Shown here one piece after another: positions 18,118 to 28,144 of a stretch of DNA of 64,000 bases. A model generated the notes under the pieces. It was not told where the DNA came from and searched no databases. It worked only from the letters and a program-made list of their open reading frames with translations. Position 1 is the stretch's first letter; the number at the start of each line of letters is the position of its first letter. Source of the DNA: Bacteroidota bacterium (GTDB lineage: Bacteria; Bacteroidota; Bacteroidia; NS11-12g; UBA955); assembly GCA_024103355.1 (NCBI GenBank), contig JAGFIU010000016.1, forward strand, positions 36,291 through 100,290, in the 5' to 3' direction. Made by a program: the position numbers and the translations under genes.

Positions 18118-18125
18118 TATTTTTG
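18118..18125 (+). promoter_or_regulatory. TAnnTTTG box of yifB
   Basis: TATTTTTG, 6 nt before the ATG at 18132. It overlaps the alternative TTG start at 18123, which argues for the ATG. Confidence 0.45.
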
Positions 18126-18131
18126 TTGCCT

Positions 18132-19673
18132 ATGCTGATAAAAACTTTTGGTTCTGCGGTCTATGGTGTCAATGCGGGTTTGATCACAGTAGAGGTGAAT
18201 TTGGGCAACGGAGTGGGTTATTTTCTTGTTGGATTGCCGGACAATGCAGTAAAAGAAAGTCAGCTGAGAATTGAAACTGCTTTTAAAAATTCAGGGTTGG
18301 AGATGCCCCGAAAAAAAGTAGTTATTAATATGGCACCTGCTGACCTCAAAAAAGAAGGTTCAGCCTATGACCTGACAATTGCCACTGCATTATTGGCAGC
18401 ATCGGAACAGATTGTTGCAGACAGAATTCCGGAATATATTATCATGGGAGAACTCTCATTAGACGGTAGTCTTGTGCCTATCAAAGGAGTATTACCCATT
18501 GCCATTCAAGCAAAAAAAGAAGGATTCAAAGGATTTATTCTACCTGTGCAAAATGCCAAAGAAGCGGCTATTGTCAAAGGACTTGAGGTGTATGGTATGG
18601 AAAATATTCTGGATGTTGTTGATTTTTTTAACAATGTAAAAGAATTTGAACCTGCTGTAGCTGACCCTCGCGGTGATTTTGCTAATATGATAGATAGCTT
18701 TGATGTTGACTTTGCAGATGTGCAGGGTCAAGAAAACATCAAACGTGCAATGGAAATAGCAGCAGCCGGTGGGCATAACATCATATTAATAGGCCCTCCC
18801 GGAGCAGGAAAAACCATGTTGGCAAAAAGACTTCCCACCATTTTGCCTCCCATGACTTTGCAAGAGGCACTTGAGACCACCAAGATTCACTCGGTTGCTG
18901 GAAAATTAGGAAGCAATGCATCCCTTGTCGCAACAAGACCATTTCGCTCACCACATCATACTGTGAGTGACGTTGCTCTTGTGGGAGGAGGAAATATACC
19001 GCAGCCGGGTGAAATTTCTTTAGCACACAACGGTGTATTGTTTTTGGATGAATTGCCTGAATTTAAGAGAACCGTTCTGGAAGTGTTGAGACAGCCTTTG
19101 GAAGAAAGAAGAATCACTATCAGCAGAGCAAAATTTACAGTTGAATATCCCTCAAGTTTTATGTTGGTTGCGAGTATGAACCCTTGTCCTTGCGGATATT
19201 ATAACCATCCGGAGAAGGAATGTGTTTGCGGTCCGGGTGTGGTACAACGATACCTAAGTAAAATATCAGGACCTCTGCTTGACAGGATTGATATTCATAT
19301 TGAAGTTACTCCCGTTTCTTTTGAACAGCTTGCCAATAGAGAAAAACCCTCTGAAACATCCAAAGATGTGAAACAACGTGTTGTGAAAGCAAGAGAAATC
19401 CAGAAAAAGAGATATGAAAATCAGGATGGAATCTATTGCAACGCACAATTGCAATCCAATAGAATCCACGATATCTGTGCTATCCCAAAAGCAGGACAGA
19501 TATTGCTCAAAACCGCAATGGAGAGGCTTAATCTTTCTGCTCGAGCTTATGACAGAATCCTTAAAGTAGCTCGTACGATTGCTGATTTGTCAGATAGCGC
19601 TCAAATCCAGGTAGAGCACCTTGCAGAAGCAATTCAATACCGAAGCTTGGATAGAGAGAACTGGGCAGGTTGA
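18132..19673 (+). CDS. YifB/ComM family Mg-chelatase-like AAA+ ATPase
   Basis: From the ATG at 18132 ([13 protein letters not shown], the usual family start) the product is 513 residues. Domain order: N-terminal Lon-like/ChlI fold (1-170), AAA+ core with Walker [17 protein letters not shown] and Walker [11 protein letters not shown], a zinc-like cysteine cluster ([20 protein letters not shown]), sensor R-I-D-I-H, and a C-terminal Mg-chelatase domain ending [18 protein letters not shown]. ComM is a hexameric helicase that promotes branch migration during natural transformation. No other competence genes are nearby, so uptake ability cannot be inferred. Confidence 0.92.
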   Translation: MLIKTFGSAVYGVNAGLITVEVNLGNGVGYFLVGLPDNAVKESQLRIETAFKNSGLEMPRKKVVINMAPADLKKEGSAYDLTIATALLAASEQIVADRIPEYIIMGELSLDGSLVPIKGVLPIAIQAKKEGFKGFILPVQNAKEAAIVKGLEVYGMENILDVVDFFNNVKEFEPAVADPRGDFANMIDSFDVDFADVQGQENIKRAMEIAAAGGHNIILIGPPGAGKTMLAKRLPTILPPMTLQEALETTKIHSVAGKLGSNASLVATRPFRSPHHTVSDVALVGGGNIPQPGEISLAHNGVLFLDELPEFKRTVLEVLRQPLEERRITISRAKFTVEYPSSFMLVASMNPCPCGYYNHPEKECVCGPGVVQRYLSKISGPLLDRIDIHIEVTPVSFEQLANREKPSETSKDVKQRVVKAREIQKKRYENQDGIYCNAQLQSNRIHDICAIPKAGQILLKTAMERLNLSARAYDRILKVARTIADLSDSAQIQVEHLAEAIQYRSLDRENWAG

Positions 19674-19784
19674 TAATTACATCAGATAAATTCAAATAAT
19701 ATATCGAAAATCTAAACCTCTTGTTTAGAATTATTCAAATGAAGTTGGTTTTAGTCCATATTTGCACCACAAATAATACATAAA

Positions 19785-20201
19785 ATGAAAACAGGATTCC
19801 TACACCTTCACAACCTTACAGCTTGGTTATTACTTGCAATTCTTATTGTTATGGTTGTTCTTTTCTTTATTAATAATTCAAGCAGAAAGCCATTAAGTAA
19901 ACTTCAAAATAACCTTAGACTCTTTGCAGTTATTATTTCGGGATTGCAACTCATAGTAGGTTTTGGTATATACTTTATGAACGGCTGGTTTGCAGCGTTT
20001 TCCCAAATGTCTGATTCATTGGCTAGATTTTATGCGCTTGAACATCCATTGATGATGACACTCGGTATTCTATTTATCCATATCGGAAGTGCAAAAATTA
20101 AAAGGGCTTCGGAAGAAAAGAAAAATAAAGTTGGTCTTATCTTTTTTGGTATCAGCTTAGTATTAATACTAAGTAGAGTTCCTTGGGATAGAATTATTTA
20201 A
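19785..20201 (+). CDS. Four-helix membrane protein of unknown function
   Basis: 138 residues with four predicted transmembrane helices (about 10-29, 44-64, 85-103 and 118-133). Histidines lie near helix ends (H7, H9, H86 and H98), and relatives are often labelled cytochrome-b-like in Bacteroidota, but heme binding is not shown by the sequence. The 3' end overlaps the convergent obg gene by 4 nt. An imperfect CATATTTG box sits about 27 nt upstream. I consider the gene real and its role unknown. Confidence 0.65.
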   Translation: MKTGFLHLHNLTAWLLLAILIVMVVLFFINNSSRKPLSKLQNNLRLFAVIISGLQLIVGFGIYFMNGWFAAFSQMSDSLARFYALEHPLMMTLGILFIHIGSAKIKRASEEKKNKVGLIFFGISLVLILSRVPWDRII

Positions 20202-21214
20202 TGTACTGCGGAATCCCCTGACTCATAAGATTGATTAATTGCATTCCAAAGAACATCTTTAAGTTCTTTGATGTTGATTCCGGCCAAAGAAGAAATAAAA
20301 ATCGGATTTAGCTTCTTGAGTTTTGTTTCTATTTTTTTGCGCTCTTTATCACTCAATAACTCACATTTGCTGATTGCAAGCACTCTTTCTTTGAGCAACA
20401 TTTCAGGATTGAATTTCTTAATTTCATTTACCAAGATTTTGTATTCCGCCATGATATCTTGAGAATCAGCCGGGATAAGAAAAAGCAACACGGCATTTCT
20501 TTCAATATGTCTGAGGAATCTGTGACCCAACCCTTTTCCTTCACTTGCGCCTTCAATAATCCCTGGTATATCCGCAACCACAAAAGATTGATAATCATAA
20601 TACTTTACTACACCCAAATTAGGTGTAATGGTAGTAAAAGGATAATCAGCTATTTCGGGTTTCGCAGCAGAAATTACAGATAGTAATGTAGATTTTCCTG
20701 CATTTGGAAAACCAACCAATCCGACATCTGCCAGGACTTTTAATTCAAGAATTACTGCTCTTTCTATTGCCGGCTCACCGGGTTGTGCATATTGAGGTGC
20801 CCGGTTGGTAGAACTTTTAAAGTTTACATTGCCCAAACCGCCTCTGCCACCTTGTAAAAGGATTTGTTTTTGTTCGTCTTGTGTTATCTCACAAAGGATT
20901 TCTCCCGTATCAGCATCTCTTGCTATTGTTCCTAAAGGTACTTCGAGTATTTCATCTTTCCCGTCAGAGCCGGTTCTTTGATTTTCCTCTCCTGATTTTC
21001 CGTTATCCGCAAAAATATGCTTGCGGTATTTGAGATGCAATAAAGTCCATAAATGGCTATTTCCTTTTAGGATAATATGACCGCCTCGCCCACCGTTTCC
21101 TCCATCCGGTCCTCCCTTGGGATTACCCTTGGCCCTATGAAAATGTGCGCTTCCGCTACCGCCCTTTCCTGAACGCATATAGATTTTGACATAATCAATA
21201 AAATTTTCTGCCAT
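20198..21214 (-). CDS. obg: GTPase Obg/CgtA
   Basis: 338 residues. The glycine-rich Obg fold (1-158; [20 protein letters not shown] and [10 protein letters not shown]) precedes a GTPase domain with G1 [10 protein letters not shown]3 D-I-P-G-I-I-E-G-A and a late S-S-L-A G5. Obg binds the 50S subunit and links ribosome assembly to growth and stress. The C-terminal Obg extension of longer homologues is absent, as is common. It follows adk on the same strand after 35 bp and probably has its own promoter too. Confidence 0.95.
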   Translation of the reverse strand: MAENFIDYVKIYMRSGKGGSGSAHFHRAKGNPKGGPDGGNGGRGGHIILKGNSHLWTLLHLKYRKHIFADNGKSGEENQRTGSDGKDEILEVPLGTIARDADTGEILCEITQDEQKQILLQGGRGGLGNVNFKSSTNRAPQYAQPGEPAIERAVILELKVLADVGLVGFPNAGKSTLLSVISAAKPEIADYPFTTITPNLGVVKYYDYQSFVVADIPGIIEGASEGKGLGHRFLRHIERNAVLLFLIPADSQDIMAEYKILVNEIKKFNPEMLLKERVLAISKCELLSDKERKKIETKLKKLNPIFISSLAGINIKELKDVLWNAINQSYESGDSAVH

Positions 21215-21230
21215 GATTTTAATTGAGAAC

Positions 21231-21238
21231 CAAAGTTA
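21231..21238 (-). promoter_or_regulatory. TAnnTTTG box of obg
   Basis: TAACTTTG on the minus strand in the adk-obg gap, 16 nt before the obg ATG at 21214. Confidence 0.4.
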
Positions 21239-21249
21239 CTGTAGTGATT

Positions 21250-21837
21250 TTATAGAGATGCCGGAAGGAATTTATTCACTTCGTCAGCCAATCGTTTAAA
21301 AATATCCTCAATCGCACCAACACCCATAATTTTCTTGTATTTATTTTGTTTGTCATAAAACTCTGCTGCAACAGCAGTTTGCTCATTATAAACCCTGATT
21401 CTGTTTCTGATAATAGATTCATCGGTGTCGTCCGAACGTCCGCTGACCTTTCCTCTTTCTAAGAGTCTTCGGGTGAGCTCATCTTCGGGAACATCCAAGG
21501 AAAGCATAAGGCAGATATGTGTTTTCTTTTCTGCCAAAAGAGTATCAAGGGCTTGAGCCTGAGGAACGGTTCTTGGAAAACCATCAAAAATAAATCCTTT
21601 GGCATTGGGATATTTATTTAATTCATCTTTCAACATATTGATTGTAACCTCGTCAGGAACTAATTCACCTTTGTCAATATAGGATTTTGCAAGTTTTCCA
21701 AGTTCAGTTTCATGTTTGATGTTATAACGAAAAATATCTCCCGTACTCAGATGAACAAGATTAAAAGTGTCAACTAATTTAGCAGATTGAGTGCCTTTGC
21801 CTGCACCCGGAGGACCAAATAATACAAGATTTAACAT
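21250..21837 (-). CDS. adk: Adenylate kinase
   Basis: 195 residues. Catalyses ATP + AMP to 2 ADP. P-loop G-P-P-G-A-G-K-G-T-Q near residues 7-16, AMP-binding STGDIFRYNI, F-D-G-F-P-R-T, and the lid region with R-L-L-E-R-G and G-R-S-D-D-T-D-E. This is the short form with a reduced lid and no zinc cysteines. Operon with obg downstream, a common Bacteroidota order. Confidence 0.96.
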   Translation of the reverse strand: MLNLVLFGPPGAGKGTQSAKLVDTFNLVHLSTGDIFRYNIKHETELGKLAKSYIDKGELVPDEVTINMLKDELNKYPNAKGFIFDGFPRTVPQAQALDTLLAEKKTHICLMLSLDVPEDELTRRLLERGKVSGRSDDTDESIIRNRIRVYNEQTAVAAEFYDKQNKYKKIMGVGAIEDIFKRLADEVNKFLPASL

Positions 21838-21856
21838 GAACTTTTTTTAGGAGGCA

Positions 21857-21864
21857 CAAAAATA
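21857..21864 (-). promoter_or_regulatory. TAnnTTTG box of adk
   Basis: TATTTTTG on the minus strand, 19 nt before the ATG at 21837. Confidence 0.45.
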
Positions 21865-21933
21865 AAATTAAAAATCCGAAATACCATGCTTTTATGCAAA
21901 CAGTTGTAATTTAGCAGCCTGAAAAAAAGCAGT

Positions 21934-22908
21934 GTGGCTGATATATTAAAAGATATAAAAGCAGAACTAAAAGAAGAGTTTGCTGGATTTGAAGCAACTT
22001 TTGCTAAAGGAGTAAAAACTAAAGTTTCACTGCTTGATACTGTATTAGGCTATATAGTCAAACGCAAAGGCAAGCAAATTAGACCTACAATGGTACTTCT
22101 CTCTGCAGGGTGTTGTGGGGATATCAATGAAAAAACCTATCGAGGAGCATCACTAGTTGAATTATTGCATACTGCAACACTTGTCCATGATGATGTAGTG
22201 GACGAGAGTTACAAACGAAGAGGGTTCTTTTCTATCAATGCACTTTGGAAGAATAAGGTAGCGGTATTAGTAGGTGATTTTTTATTATCAAGAGGTCTCA
22301 TTATTGCTGTTGAGAATAAAGATTTTGAAATGCTTGAAATTGTTTCAGATGCAATGAAAAGAATGGCAGAAGGAGAGTTGCTTCAATTGGAAAAAGCTCG
22401 TAAACTTGATATAAAAGAAGTGGATTACTATCGAATTATATCAGGAAAAACTGCTTCTTTGTTTGCAGCTTGTTGTGCTATTGGCGCTGCCAGTATAACT
22501 GATTCAACCGAAATTAAAAATGCAATGCGAGAATTTGGAGAAAATGCAGGAATGGCTTTCCAAATTAAGGATGACTTGTTTGACTTCAATGAAGATAGTT
22601 CAGGCAAACCAAAAGGAGTGGATATCAAAGAGAAGAAAATGACTTTACCTCTTATCTACTCATTGAATCATGCTGAGAATAGTGAAAAGAGAGAAATTAT
22701 CAGAATCTTTAAGTCAAAAAGAATAGATTCTGAGAAGGTTCAGAAGGTTGTGTCATTTATTGTTAACTCTGGTGGCCCCGAATATGCAAGAGGAAAAATG
22801 AATGATTATAAAGAGAAAGCTCTGAAAGCTATACAAATATTACCCGAAAGCAGATATAAAACACGACTTATTTCAGTCTTGAACTATATCATTGAACGAA
22901 ACATTTAG
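21934..22908 (+). CDS. Trans-polyprenyl diphosphate synthase
   Basis: 324 residues from a GTG start at 21934; an in-frame stop lies nine codons upstream and no nearer ATG fits. It extends allylic diphosphates with isopentenyl diphosphate. Both aspartate motifs are seen: D-D-V-V-D (in LVHDDVVDESYKRRG) and D-D-L-F-D (in QIKDDLFDFNED), with K-x-x-x-R-P (KGKQIRP) for IPP binding. Length and motifs fit an IspB/octaprenyl-type enzyme that makes the menaquinone side chain. Chain length cannot be read from sequence alone. Divergent from adk. Confidence 0.92.
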   Translation: MADILKDIKAELKEEFAGFEATFAKGVKTKVSLLDTVLGYIVKRKGKQIRPTMVLLSAGCCGDINEKTYRGASLVELLHTATLVHDDVVDESYKRRGFFSINALWKNKVAVLVGDFLLSRGLIIAVENKDFEMLEIVSDAMKRMAEGELLQLEKARKLDIKEVDYYRIISGKTASLFAACCAIGAASITDSTEIKNAMREFGENAGMAFQIKDDLFDFNEDSSGKPKGVDIKEKKMTLPLIYSLNHAENSEKREIIRIFKSKRIDSEKVQKVVSFIVNSGGPEYARGKMNDYKEKALKAIQILPESRYKTRLISVLNYIIERNI

Positions 22909-23039
22909 ATTATTAAATCCCGGGTTGAACCATCCCAATAGCTCAAACTCAAATATAATAAACCAAAATAAATTTAGTTATATTGCGTTAAGAGTATAAA
23001 TTCGCACGTCACAAAACAGATGTATCAATAGTTAATAAA

Positions 23040-23969
23040 ATGAAAAGATATTCTACCTTATTCCTTTATTCTTGTTTTTTCGGAGTTACGTTCTTTTTAA
23101 TTGATTCTTTATCGGCACAGAACCCAATGCCATCAAAGAGAGAAACGGCATTAGATTTTGGAATTTTTATAGGAGGTTCAAATTACACCGGGGAACTTAC
23201 AAAGACATTTATGACTGTACTTGGCGAGACTCATCTTGCAGGAGGTGTAATGATTAGATATAATCTCAACCCGAGTATCAGTCTCAGAGCAGCTGCAATG
23301 TATATGCGTATCAGTGGAGACGATAAGAATTTTAGTGATGATGATTTTAGGAGAAGGCGGAACTTGAATTTCCGCTCTAATTTACTTGAGTTCTCGGGAG
23401 GTTTTGAATGGAATCTAACGAGTTGGCAGCAAACAAGAACTCATTTAGCTTCTAGCCCCTACCTTTTTGCATCTATTGCCGTGATTAAGTTTAATCCACA
23501 AACCCAATTTTTCTATCATGCCGGCTTGCCAAATATGGACCCTAGTTTAGCATCAAGAGATGGTAGTTGGGTTGAGTTACAGCCGCTTTCTACTGAAGCA
23601 CAAGAAACTACGAAGAATAATAGCAATAAGAGGTATGCACTTACCCAGATTAGTATTCCATTCGGTGCAGGATATAAGTTCCAACTCAGCGACCATTGGA
23701 CAGTCGGTTTTGAAGTTGGATTAAGAAAAACATTTACCGACTACCTTGATGATATCTCTACAAAATATTGGGACCCCATTATTGTAGGTGGTGCAGGTGG
23801 CTATATGTCAAAAGCACTTTATGACCGTTCTTATGAGGTAGGAGAGGAACCATTTCTTCAAGATGAAGCCAGAGGTAATAGCAAAACCAAGGACTGGTAT
23901 ATGTTTGGAGGGATTAATATAACCTATAGAATTTTAGGTGGGAAAGTCCCTTGTTTTAATTTTGAATGA
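23040..23969 (+). CDS. DUF6089 (PorG-like) outer-membrane beta-barrel protein, copy 1
   Basis: 309 residues with a signal peptide (cleavage after about residue 26, LSAQN). The mature start D-F-G-I-F-I-G-G-S-N-Y-T-G-E-L is the DUF6089 hallmark; Gly/aromatic-rich strands follow and the C terminus reads WYMFGGINITYRI. Family members beside uppS-bamA in Bacteroidota include PorG, proposed to link the type IX PorKN ring to the outer membrane. The stop overlaps the next gene by 4 nt (ATGA), and the next gene is a paralogue, so the two form a tandem duplication. Confidence 0.82.
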   Translation: MKRYSTLFLYSCFFGVTFFLIDSLSAQNPMPSKRETALDFGIFIGGSNYTGELTKTFMTVLGETHLAGGVMIRYNLNPSISLRAAAMYMRISGDDKNFSDDDFRRRRNLNFRSNLLEFSGGFEWNLTSWQQTRTHLASSPYLFASIAVIKFNPQTQFFYHAGLPNMDPSLASRDGSWVELQPLSTEAQETTKNNSNKRYALTQISIPFGAGYKFQLSDHWTVGFEVGLRKTFTDYLDDISTKYWDPIIVGGAGGYMSKALYDRSYEVGEEPFLQDEARGNSKTKDWYMFGGINITYRILGGKVPCFNFE

Positions 23970-24808
23970 TAAGTCCAAATCTTAAATACCTCCTTTTTAC
24001 TTTACTTCTGACTTCAAACTCTATTTCTGAAGCGCAAAGATTCTTTGCTGGTAAAATGGAATTTGGGATAATGTTTGGAGGCTCAAACTATCATGGTGAT
24101 TTAGCAAATGAAATTGTGATTTCAGAAACTCACCCTATGTTTGGGGCATATTTTCAACGGAATTATAACGAGTGGCTCTCCTTGAGATATCAAATAGCGT
24201 ATGCAAAAATTTCCGGTTCTGATAAGAATTTTTCAGCATATTCTCAACGAAATTTAAGTTTTTATTCCACGATTTTTGAAGGAGGAATAATAGCAGAATT
24301 TAATTTTTCTCCTTTCGGGCTGAGTCCAAATATGTCTTCATTCTCGCCCTATGTTCTTTCAGGAATAACTGCTTTCAAGTTTGAACCAAAGACTAAATAC
24401 AATAATGAAGTTATCTTTTTGAGAGACTTAGGAACAGAAGGACAAGGTAAGAATGGGGTTAAAACTTATAGTACAGTCCAACCCGCAGTCCCTCTCGGCT
24501 TTGGTTTAAAATGGAAGCATGGACAAAACTTTGTTGCTGGATTTGAGATTGGATTTAGAAAAACTTGGACAGATTATCTTGATGATGTAAAGGGAGAGTA
24601 TCCCGATTATAATAGAATCCTCTCGCAGCAAGGACAGCTTGCAGCTCTAATGTCACATCGCTACAAGGAAAACAAGGATTTAAGTTTTACAGCACCTGAT
24701 AAAATGATGAGAGGAGACCCACATCTCAAAGATTGGTATTTCTTTTTGAACTTTAGGATTGGGTATAAATTTGGCAAACGCCCATGTGCAAACGATAAGT
24801 CATTTTAG
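23966..24808 (+). CDS. DUF6089 (PorG-like) outer-membrane beta-barrel protein, copy 2
   Basis: 280 residues with a signal peptide (about 1-23, ending ISEAQR). It repeats the layout of the preceding gene: F-G-I-M-F-G-G-S-N-Y-H-G-D-L near the start, K-I-S-G-S-D-K-N-F-S, G-F-E-I-G-F-R-K-T-W-T-D-Y-L-D-D-V and the ending H-L-K-D-W-Y-F-F-L-N-F-R. It overlaps copy 1 by 4 nt and ends 28 bp before the chosen uppS start. The pair may form a heteromeric barrel assembly or have split roles; which is the PorG orthologue cannot be decided here. Confidence 0.82.
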   Translation: MISPNLKYLLFTLLLTSNSISEAQRFFAGKMEFGIMFGGSNYHGDLANEIVISETHPMFGAYFQRNYNEWLSLRYQIAYAKISGSDKNFSAYSQRNLSFYSTIFEGGIIAEFNFSPFGLSPNMSSFSPYVLSGITAFKFEPKTKYNNEVIFLRDLGTEGQGKNGVKTYSTVQPAVPLGFGLKWKHGQNFVAGFEIGFRKTWTDYLDDVKGEYPDYNRILSQQGQLAALMSHRYKENKDLSFTAPDKMMRGDPHLKDWYFFLNFRIGYKFGKRPCANDKSF

Positions 24809-24836
24809 CATAAATTCGCCCGAGTTATTTAATACT

Positions 24837-25586
24837 TTGGAAAATAAACAGATTGATAAAGATAAAGTGCCTGAACATGTTGCTATTATTATGGATGGTA
24901 ATGGTAGGTGGGCAAAGAAAAGAGGGTTGACAAGATTAATTGGTCATGAATACGGTGTAAGTTCTGTCAGAGATATTGTAGAAGTAGCTGCTACAATAGG
25001 TGTTAAATATCTCACACTATATACATTCTCAAAAGAAAATTGGAATAGACCACTTTTTGAAGTAAGTGGGCTAATGAATCTTTTAGTCAAAACCTTAAGA
25101 AAAGAACTTAAAACATTATCGGAAAAAGGAATAAAACTGATGACTATCGGTGATGTTGCTGGTTTGTCTCCTGACGTATATAATGAAATTAAGGAAGCGG
25201 TTGAAAATACTAAAAACCTATCAGGAATTACCCTTATTTTGGCTATTAACTATAGCGCAAAATGGGATATTACGAATGCAACCAAGTTAATTGCGGAGAA
25301 AGTAAAAATCGGAGAGTTGAATCTTGAACAAGTCAATGAAGATATGATTTCTAAAATGCTAAGCACCTCAATGTTTCCTGAACCGGAATTGATTATTAGA
25401 ACAGGCGGAGAACTTCGTATAAGTAATTTCTTACTTTGGGAATCTGCTTATTCTGAATTTTATTTCAGTCCAACGTTTTGGCCTGACTTTAAGAAAGAAG
25501 ATTTTTATGAAGCAATTATTGAATATCAAAAAAGAGAAAGAAGATTTGGGAAAACCAGTGAACAGTTAGTGAATGAGAAGCAATAA
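24837..25586 (+). CDS. uppS: Isoprenyl transferase (undecaprenyl diphosphate synthase)
   Basis: I place the start at the TTG at 24837 (249 residues, close to the usual 240-255), because the only ATG in frame before the catalytic motif is the one inside it. Longer TTG/GTG starts back to 24759 would overlap the upstream gene by 50 nt. Motifs: I-I-M-D-G-N-G-R-W-A-K (catalytic Asp), LTLYTFSKENWNRP, and R-T-G-G-E-L-R-I-S-N-F-L-L-W. Makes the C55 lipid carrier for peptidoglycan and O-antigen. It overlaps bamA by 14 nt. Confidence 0.93.
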   Translation: MENKQIDKDKVPEHVAIIMDGNGRWAKKRGLTRLIGHEYGVSSVRDIVEVAATIGVKYLTLYTFSKENWNRPLFEVSGLMNLLVKTLRKELKTLSEKGIKLMTIGDVAGLSPDVYNEIKEAVENTKNLSGITLILAINYSAKWDITNATKLIAEKVKIGELNLEQVNEDMISKMLSTSMFPEPELIIRTGGELRISNFLLWESAYSEFYFSPTFWPDFKKEDFYEAIIEYQKRERRFGKTSEQLVNEKQ

Positions 25587-28104
25587 GCCATATTTATATA
25601 TCCTATTTACACTACTTTCTATGAGTAGTTTATATGGGCAAAAAGACAGTACGCAACTGTTAAATCTTGATTTCGACAACCAGAAAGAAATTGTCATTAA
25701 TAATATCATTGTTGAAGGCAACGTGTTTGTTGAAACACCCCTAATAGTTGTCTATTCAAACTTATCTGTTGGCCAGAAAATAAAGATTCCTGGTACAAGG
25801 GTTAGTGAAATCATAACAAACTTATGGAAACAAGAACTTTTTTCAGATGTTAAAGTTTATCTTCAGCAACTTCGTGGCGATACGGCTAATATCATCATTT
25901 GGGTAAAAGAAAGGGCTCGTTTGTCCAAATTTACTTTTCCCGGACTAAAACGGTCTGAGGCAAGAAATTTAAGAGACGAGATTTCTCTCGAAGGTAATAT
26001 GATTATTACAGAGAATCTTATTAATAAGACAACACGTGAAATTAAGAAATATTATTATGAAAAGGGCTATTTTAACGCAGAAGTCAAAATTGAATCTATC
26101 CCTGATAAGGAAAAAAGTAATGCAAATATTTTCAGAATATATGTAGATAAAGGTCAAAAGGTAAAGCTATATGATTTTATTTTCGAAGGGAATAATGTAT
26201 TGTCAGATGCCGAGCTTCGAAAAGGGTTCAAAAACACTAAGCGTAAACGGAACAAACTTAATATATTCAAGTCTGCAAAATTTATTGAAGATGATTATGA
26301 AATGGACAAACTGAATCTAATAAGAATCTATCATTCAAAAGGATTTAGGGACATGGAGATTCTAAGTGATTCTATAGTACAGATCAGCCCCAACAGAGTT
26401 GTTTCAAAAATTAAAATTAGAGAAGGAAAGCAGTATTATTTTAGAAGTATAAAATTTACCGGCAATACGAAGTTTTCTGATGAGATACTGCATAAAGTGT
26501 TAGATATAGAACCGGGAGATGTTTATAATCAATCTAGGTTTGATGAAAAATTATATGCTAGTCCGGATGGGTATGATATTCAAGGGTTATACATGGACGA
26601 TGGATATTTATTTTTCAATGCAGTCCCATTGGAAATTAATGTTGAAGAAGATTCAATAGATGTAGAAATAAAGATTCAAGAAAGAGAGCAAGCTACACTC
26701 AGGAATATGATAATCAGAGGCAACTACAAGACCAGTGACCATGTGATTATCAGAGAACTGAGAACTAGACCCGGACAGAAATTCTCGCGCTCGGATATTC
26801 AAAGAACTGTTAGAGAATTGGCATCTATGGGATTGTTTGATCCTCAGCAAATCAATGTAGTCCCCAAGCCCAATCCGGCAGATGGTTCTGTTGATATTGA
26901 GTATACGCTCGTTGAGAAAGCATCTGATCAGATTGAACTATCAGGAGGCGTTGGACCCGGATATGGCGGGCAGAGTGCTCAATTTGTGGGTACTCTAGGG
27001 TTGGTTTTGAATAACTTTTCGGCAAGGAAGATGATGAACCCAAAACTATGGAATCCGATTCCGGTTGGTGATGGTCAAAAGTTATCTTTGAGGGGGCAAA
27101 GTAGTGGCTTTTTCCAAGCATATAACTTCTCTTTTACTGAACCTTGGTTGGGAGGAAAAAAGCCCAATTCATTTACTTCCAGTATCTTTCACTCTGTTTA
27201 TAATTTTAATGGAAGACCTAAGAGCGACCCTGCCAGACAATCAATGATGACTACCGGAGCAAGTGTTTCATTAGCTAAGAGGCTCAAATGGCCTGATGAC
27301 AACTTCTCAATTATGTATGCCCTTACTTTTCAACGTTATAAAATTCAAAATGGCAGAGATTTTTTTGAGGTAATCGAGAATGGAAAATCACGAACATTGG
27401 AATTCCAAACATCACTTTCCAGGAATGCATTGGAAGGAGGCTTTATTTTTCCTACAGGAGGAAGTAATGTTTCACTCTCTCTAGCATTAACCCCTCCATT
27501 ATCAATATTTTCAAAAAAGGATTGGTCGTCAGTATCTAATGAAGAAAAGTACAAATGGGTAGAATACCACAAATGGAAATTTGATGCTGAGTGGTATCTA
27601 AAGCCATTTAATAAAACCAAGTTTGTATTGATGGCAAGAACGCGCTTTGGGGTGATGGGAAGCTACAATTCAGCGATTGGGTTATCGCCTTTTGAGAGAT
27701 TCATTGTAGGAGGTAGCGGTTTGTCCGGATTTACCTTTTATGGAACAGAAATTATTGCACAAAGAGGGTATGACGAAGGTGATGTATCTACTGCTGTGAC
27801 CGGACTTAGAAATATTGGAGGAACTATTTTTAGCAAACAAACACTTGAGTTAAGGTTTCCAATAACAGACAATCCTAATGCAACTATTTATGTCTTATCT
27901 TTTTTAGAAGCAGGAAACGCATGGGTTGATTTTAAGAGTTTTAATCCTTTCGATTTACGAAGAGCCGGAGGGGTGGGTGTCCGTTTCTTCTTGCCTATGT
28001 TTGGATTGATTGGCGTAGATTATGGATATGGATTTGATTGGAAAAAAGTGAATCCGGGAGGCAAACCCGGACATTTTCATTTCTATTTAGGACAACAGTT
28101 CTAA
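25573..28104 (+). CDS. bamA: Outer-membrane assembly factor BamA
   Basis: 843 residues: signal peptide (about 1-22), five POTRA repeats through about residue 450 (for example NIIVEGNVFVETPLI, F-P-G-L-K-R-S-E, FEGNNVLSDAELRKGF, FTGNTKFSDEILHKVL and I-R-G-N-Y-K-T-S-D), then a 16-strand barrel ending ...HFHFYLGQQF with the terminal Phe typical of the family. VRFFLPMFGLIGVDYGYGFD is the conserved late barrel segment. BamA inserts barrel proteins into the outer membrane. Start overlaps uppS by 14 nt; the OmpH/Skp genes that often follow are absent here. Confidence 0.95.
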   Translation: MRSNKPYLYILFTLLSMSSLYGQKDSTQLLNLDFDNQKEIVINNIIVEGNVFVETPLIVVYSNLSVGQKIKIPGTRVSEIITNLWKQELFSDVKVYLQQLRGDTANIIIWVKERARLSKFTFPGLKRSEARNLRDEISLEGNMIITENLINKTTREIKKYYYEKGYFNAEVKIESIPDKEKSNANIFRIYVDKGQKVKLYDFIFEGNNVLSDAELRKGFKNTKRKRNKLNIFKSAKFIEDDYEMDKLNLIRIYHSKGFRDMEILSDSIVQISPNRVVSKIKIREGKQYYFRSIKFTGNTKFSDEILHKVLDIEPGDVYNQSRFDEKLYASPDGYDIQGLYMDDGYLFFNAVPLEINVEEDSIDVEIKIQEREQATLRNMIIRGNYKTSDHVIIRELRTRPGQKFSRSDIQRTVRELASMGLFDPQQINVVPKPNPADGSVDIEYTLVEKASDQIELSGGVGPGYGGQSAQFVGTLGLVLNNFSARKMMNPKLWNPIPVGDGQKLSLRGQSSGFFQAYNFSFTEPWLGGKKPNSFTSSIFHSVYNFNGRPKSDPARQSMMTTGASVSLAKRLKWPDDNFSIMYALTFQRYKIQNGRDFFEVIENGKSRTLEFQTSLSRNALEGGFIFPTGGSNVSLSLALTPPLSIFSKKDWSSVSNEEKYKWVEYHKWKFDAEWYLKPFNKTKFVLMARTRFGVMGSYNSAIGLSPFERFIVGGSGLSGFTFYGTEIIAQRGYDEGDVSTAVTGLRNIGGTIFSKQTLELRFPITDNPNATIYVLSFLEAGNAWVDFKSFNPFDLRRAGGVGVRFFLPMFGLIGVDYGYGFDWKKVNPGGKPGHFHFYLGQQF

Positions 28105-28144
28105 GTCTTATTCTCGCATAAAATAGTTTTATAACTTCGCAACC

